Notes under the pieces: generated by a model
The model's database searches: none
What the model saw: only the letters and a program-made list of their open reading frames with translations
What the model was told of the DNA's origin: nothing
NCBI GenBank assembly: GCA_963710175.1
Contig: CAVPZC010000002.1
Span: 124,001-188,000 of the forward strand
Direction of reading: 5' to 3'
Length of the DNA stretch: 64,000 bases
From: Phormidesmis sp963710175
GTDB taxonomy: Bacteria > Cyanobacteriota > Cyanobacteriia > Phormidesmidales > Phormidesmidaceae
Part shown: positions 60,431 to 64,000 of the stretch, in pieces
Layout of the letters: the number at the start of each line of letters is the position of its first letter
How positions within the stretch are numbered: position 1 is the stretch's first letter
Position numbers and translations under genes: made by a program

Positions 60431-63370
60431 TTGTCTCTATATGACCTGGGTATTGATTTGAGTTCTGCTGCCGATAAGCCCGTTCTGATGCTGGTGGATG
60501 GTCACTCTCTGGCCTTTCGCTCCTTTTATGCGTTTGCCCGCAGCCGCGACGGCGGTCTACGAACCTCCACCGGCATTCCGACCAGCGTTTGCTTTGGCTT
60601 TCTCAAAGCGCTCATGGACACCTTAGAGGTCGAAAAGCCCGACTGCGTGGCAATTACTTTCGACCTAGCTGCACCTACGTTCCGCCATGAAAAAACCGAC
60701 ACTTACAAAGCAGGCCGCGCCGAAACGCCAGAAGAATTCACCGAAGATCTCGAAAATCTTAAAGAGCTGCTCAAAGCTTTCAAGTTCCCTATTTTCTGCG
60801 AGCCAGGCTACGAAGCAGACGACATGATCGGCACCCTGGCAACTCGCGCGAAGGCAGCTGGTCAACAGGTTAAAATTCTCAGCGGCGACCAAGATCTGTT
60901 TCAGCTAATCGACGCTGAAGAGCAGATTAAGGTGATGTATCTAGGCAGTACCTTTGCTCGCAATGACGGTTCAGCTAAAGAGTACGGCGTCACCGAAGTT
61001 CACGAAAAGCTAGAGATCTGGCCCCATCAGGTGATTGATTACAAAGCGCTGTGCGGCGATACTTCAGACAATATTCCTGGGGTAAAAGGCATCGGTAAAA
61101 AAACAGCCGTTAAGCTGCTAGAGACCTACGGCGATCTCGACAATATTTACGCCTCAATCGATGAAATTAAGGGGGCGGTAAAAAAGAAGCTAGAAGCAGA
61201 TAAAGCCGCCGCCGAGCAGTCCCGCTTTTTAGCCACCATCATTACCGATGTACCGGTCGCAACCGACCTGAGCCTCTGCCAGCTAGAAGGCTTTGACCCT
61301 GAAGAAGTCGTGCCGGTCTTAAAGAAGCTAGAGCTACAGCACTTTATAAATCGACTGAGCAAATTGCAGGCGTTTTTTGGGGGCGAATCCGACTACAAGC
61401 CCAGCCAACCATCAGCGCCCGTAGCGCTGCCTCAAGATTTTGAAGATGAGGATCTGGCCTTTTTTACCGCTGAGCAAACCGATGCGGTTGACCAGATGGG
61501 GCTGAGCGAAGTAGATATCCAGCCGCAGATTATCACCACCGAAGCCCAGCTCAAGACGCTGGTAAAACGGCTCGAAACTTTAACCAACCCAAAGACCCCG
61601 GTTGCTTGGGATACTGAAACCAACTCCATCGACCCGCTAGAGGCCGACCTCGTCGGTATTGGCTGCTGCTGGGGAGAAGGCCTAACTGACCTGGCTTATA
61701 TTCCAATAGGTCACACGAGTGGAGAGCAGCTCCCAATTGATCAAGTGCTGAAAGCACTGCGGCCTATACTCGAAAGCGACAACTATCCTAAAGCGCTGCA
61801 AAATGCAAAGTACGACCGACTGGTTTTCAGACGGGCAGGTATTGCATTAGCAGGCGTGGTCTTCGACCCCATGCTGGCGAGCTACGTCATCAACCCTGAA
61901 AACAGCCATAACCTTTCGGATCTGTCGCTGCGTTATTTGGAGCTGACAACCGTGAGCTACACCGATTTGGTGCCTAAAGGCAAGACTATTGGGGAGGTAA
62001 AGATCGCCCTGGTCGCTGACTATTGTGGCAGTGACGTACATACGACGTACCGATTGGTGCCTTTGCTAAAAGCCGAGCTGTCTAAATCGCCTGAGCTAGA
62101 GCAGCTATATCGCGAGGTTGAGCTACCGGTCGAGCCTGTGCTGGCAAAGATGGAAGCGACCGGCATCCGAATTGACAAAGCCTATCTAGGTAAATTTTCC
62201 AAACAGCTAGAGACCGACTTAGCCGATATCGAAAAGTCAGCCTACCAGTCGGCTGGCCAAGAATTCAACCTGGGGTCACCCAAGCAGCTGAGTACTCTGC
62301 TCTTTGATACGTTAGGGCTAGATAAGCGCAAATCTCGCAAAAACAAAACTGGATATTCTACCGACGCTGCCACCCTTGAAAAGCTTCAGGGCGACCACCG
62401 GGTAGTTGATGCCATTGTCGAATATCGCACCCTGTCGAAGCTGAAATCCACCTATGTAGATGCGCTGCCTGCACTCATTCGCCCGACTACTCAGCGCGTC
62501 CATACCGACTTCAATCAGGCGGTAACTTCTACTGGCAGACTGTCTTCTTCTAATCCAAACTTGCAAAACATCCCGACTCGCACGGCTTTCAGTCGCCAGA
62601 TTCGTCAGGCTTTTTTACCCAGGGAAGGTTGGCAGCTAGTGGCTGCTGACTATTCTCAGATAGAGCTGCGAATTTTAGCTCATCTTAGCGGCGAGCCGAT
62701 TTTACTAGAAACCTATCGCAATAATGAAGACGTTCACCGCCTGACGGCCACGCTGCTATTTGAAAAACCAAAGGAAGATATTACCCCCGACGAACGCCGC
62801 CTGGCGAAGGTCATTAATTTTGGGGTGATTTACGGTATGGGGGCGGCTCGCTTTGCCCGTGAGGCAGGCGTTCATCGGCTAGATGCTAAGACCTTTATCG
62901 ACCGGTTTAACGAGCGCTATCCGAAGGTGTTTGGCTATTTACAGCAGATGCAGCGGGAGGCGATCGCCCATGGCTACGTCAAAACCATCTCGGGCCGTCG
63001 TCGCTACTTCAACTTCTCCACTCGCTCTCTGCAAACACTCAAAGATACCGACCCCAAAGAGATCGACTTAAGCAAACTGCGCACTAATGGCTACGATGCA
63101 GGCTCACTGAGAGCAGCAGCCAATGCACCCATTCAGGGCTCTAGCGCCGACATTATCAAAATAGCCATGATCCGTCTGCACGATCTGCTCAAGGATTATG
63201 AAGCTAATATGCTGCTTCAGGTTCACGACGAACTCATTTTTGAAGTGCCACCAGCCGAATGGGACGCCCTCAAACCCCTCATTGAAAGCACTATGGAGTC
63301 GGCTGTGGAGTTAGCGGTGCCGCTCAAGGTAGAAGCTAACGCTGGTAAAAATTGGATGGAAGCTAAGTAA
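60431..63370 (+). CDS. polA: DNA polymerase I with proofreading domain
   Basis: 979 residues. 5'-nuclease domain (~1-300: MLVDGHSLAFRSFYAF, GDQDLFQLI, PGVKGIGKKTA), 3'-5' exonuclease (~375-560) with the active DxE pair in VAWDTETNSIDP and YCGSD, then the polymerase (~590-979) with VAADYSQIELRILAHLSG, KVINFGVIYGM and LQVHDELIFEVP. The DxE pair indicates a working proofreader. It fills gaps in repair and Okazaki processing. No ATG precedes the first domain: starts are a TTG at 60431 or TTG at 60458, so the exact start is unsure. Confidence 0.96.
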   Translation: MSLYDLGIDLSSAADKPVLMLVDGHSLAFRSFYAFARSRDGGLRTSTGIPTSVCFGFLKALMDTLEVEKPDCVAITFDLAAPTFRHEKTDTYKAGRAETPEEFTEDLENLKELLKAFKFPIFCEPGYEADDMIGTLATRAKAAGQQVKILSGDQDLFQLIDAEEQIKVMYLGSTFARNDGSAKEYGVTEVHEKLEIWPHQVIDYKALCGDTSDNIPGVKGIGKKTAVKLLETYGDLDNIYASIDEIKGAVKKKLEADKAAAEQSRFLATIITDVPVATDLSLCQLEGFDPEEVVPVLKKLELQHFINRLSKLQAFFGGESDYKPSQPSAPVALPQDFEDEDLAFFTAEQTDAVDQMGLSEVDIQPQIITTEAQLKTLVKRLETLTNPKTPVAWDTETNSIDPLEADLVGIGCCWGEGLTDLAYIPIGHTSGEQLPIDQVLKALRPILESDNYPKALQNAKYDRLVFRRAGIALAGVVFDPMLASYVINPENSHNLSDLSLRYLELTTVSYTDLVPKGKTIGEVKIALVADYCGSDVHTTYRLVPLLKAELSKSPELEQLYREVELPVEPVLAKMEATGIRIDKAYLGKFSKQLETDLADIEKSAYQSAGQEFNLGSPKQLSTLLFDTLGLDKRKSRKNKTGYSTDAATLEKLQGDHRVVDAIVEYRTLSKLKSTYVDALPALIRPTTQRVHTDFNQAVTSTGRLSSSNPNLQNIPTRTAFSRQIRQAFLPREGWQLVAADYSQIELRILAHLSGEPILLETYRNNEDVHRLTATLLFEKPKEDITPDERRLAKVINFGVIYGMGAARFAREAGVHRLDAKTFIDRFNERYPKVFGYLQQMQREAIAHGYVKTISGRRRYFNFSTRSLQTLKDTDPKEIDLSKLRTNGYDAGSLRAAANAPIQGSSADIIKIAMIRLHDLLKDYEANMLLQVHDELIFEVPPAEWDALKPLIESTMESAVELAVPLKVEANAGKNWMEAK

Positions 63371-63384
63371 ACTCCGACCTGAAA

Positions 63385-63419
63385 GTCTGCTAAGCCAACA
63401 ATATCTGGCTTAAACAGAC
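63385..63419 (+). terminator. Hairpin downstream of polA
   Basis: GTCTG(C)TAAGCCA, 8-base loop, TGGCTTA(AA)CAGAC: a long, slightly bulged stem 15 bp after the stop codon, without a good T run. Probable polA 3' end. The remaining bases to 63716 hold nothing I recognise. Confidence 0.45.
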
Positions 63420-63716
63420 AGTTGGGGCAGCCATAAAGTCAGTGAAACTACTGAGGCAAAGTATCCCAAGTCAAACAACAAGAACGAAGCGCTGAGACGA
63501 TGCGGCGGTGTTGCTCAGTAGTGTTTCGGTATAAAGGGACTCTTTAAAGCTTTCTTTAAGCTTGGCCGGTAGGGGATGACCTTGCTAGGAGGGAAAGTGC
63601 ATCCTGATGATATCAAGCGCACCCCAACAGTGAGTTCATCAGCTGAAGACGCGTGGCTTGTTTTTGTTCGAGAAGCTTTTTTCGTCACTACCTCTACCCA
63701 ATCCAACCAAAACGCT

Positions 63717-64000
63717 ATGAAAATTCGCCAACTTGCAGCTAGTATCGGTCTCGTTGCTACCAGTGCGATCGCTCTATCTTCTGCTCCCGCTCACGCCTTT
63801 TCTTTTCAGACTAACTATACAGCAGCGCTCAGCGGCAAAGATGCTTCCAAAGGTGACATCTTTCTCAACTCGGTGACGCTAGATGGCGGCAGGGTCATCA
63901 ACAACTTCAGCTTGGTCAACGCAGCCAGCATCATCTCTAACGACGTTTATACAGGCGGCAACACCGGCGCGGCTAGCTCCGACAAAGGGGATAAAGCAAC
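63717..64000 (+). CDS. Exosortase-dependent surface protein, XDP2-like (cut by window end)
   Basis: 94 codons visible from ATG at 63717. A classic signal peptide (KIRQLAASIGLVATSAIALS, cleavage probable after APAHA), then a secreted beta-rich protein beginning FSFQTNYTAALSGKDASKGDIFL. The start resembles cyanobacterial PEP-CTERM proteins that I recall as XDP2. The PEP-CTERM sorting signal would lie beyond the window, so the call rests on the N-terminus only. Confidence 0.6.
   Translation, partial: MKIRQLAASIGLVATSAIALSSAPAHAFSFQTNYTAALSGKDASKGDIFLNSVTLDGGRVINNFSLVNAASIISNDVYTGGNTGAASSDKGDKA

Noticed and set aside
63515..63706. A 63-residue minus-strand frame after polA
   Set aside because: No ribosome-binding site, domain or conservation cue; it also lies in the likely promoter of the surface-protein gene.

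Overview
The window is chromosomal DNA from a cyanobacterium, probably a Leptolyngbya/Nodosilinea-type or related non-heterocystous lineage (the lineage is inferred). The evidence is cyanobacterial marker genes: the separate atpB-atpC (beta-epsilon) operon, a PSRP-3/Ycf65 ribosomal protein, homogentisate phytyltransferase, a Psb35-like photosystem II small protein, FurA and an MntCAB manganese importer. The HIP1 palindrome GCGATCGC is also very frequent over most of the window. I found no rRNA, tRNA, CRISPR array or intact transposase.

Region 1 (1-17.5 kb) is a compositional island. Eleven genes on the minus strand (16434 down to 123) encode six family-2 glycosyltransferases (three of them tandem paralogues), a GT-C membrane glycosyltransferase resembling ALG10, an FAD-dependent UDP-galactopyranose-mutase-like oxidoreductase, a HepA-type ABC exporter, a polysaccharide deacetylase with an unusual N-terminal region, and a fatty-acyl-AMP ligase/acyl carrier/thioesterase fusion. 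Together they look like a pathway for making, exporting and acylating a surface glycan or glycolipid. The island has few HIP1 sites and is flanked by two same-strand 3' ends of one esterase gene: an incomplete copy at the left window edge and a 5'-truncated copy at 16875-17510.

Region 2 (17.6-40 kb) holds housekeeping and signalling genes. These are a peptidoglycan-binding/WD40 fusion, a homocysteine methyltransferase, a sensor protein whose kinase ATPase domain is gone and whose receiver is degenerate, Dps, a frameshifted ChaB gene, Psb35, a DUF4349 lipoprotein, a TPR protein, and a RecJ nuclease with a long coiled-coil extension. A signalling patch follows (two response regulators and a LOV-domain hybrid kinase), then GNAT and TetR genes. 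The gap before recJ contains three DnaA-type 9-mers and one copy of a 107-bp dispersed repeat.

Region 3 (40-52 kb) is about ions and cofactors. An ArsB/NhaD-type transporter is preceded by what I read as a ydaO-type c-di-AMP riboswitch. The manganese importer mntC-mntA-mntB has near-identical direct-repeat operators before mntC and mntA, with the remnant of a toxin-antitoxin pair lying between them. bioA, an alpha/beta hydrolase lacking the usual serine, furA, a ferric-iron ABC permease and homogentisate phytyltransferase follow.

Region 4 (52-64 kb) is core metabolism: groES-groEL with a perfect CIRCE operator, atpB-atpC, PSRP-3, cobU, RNase Z, DNA polymerase I with an intact proofreading motif, and the start of a probable exosortase-dependent surface protein cut by the window end. 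Copies two and three of the dispersed repeat lie beside furA and groEL.
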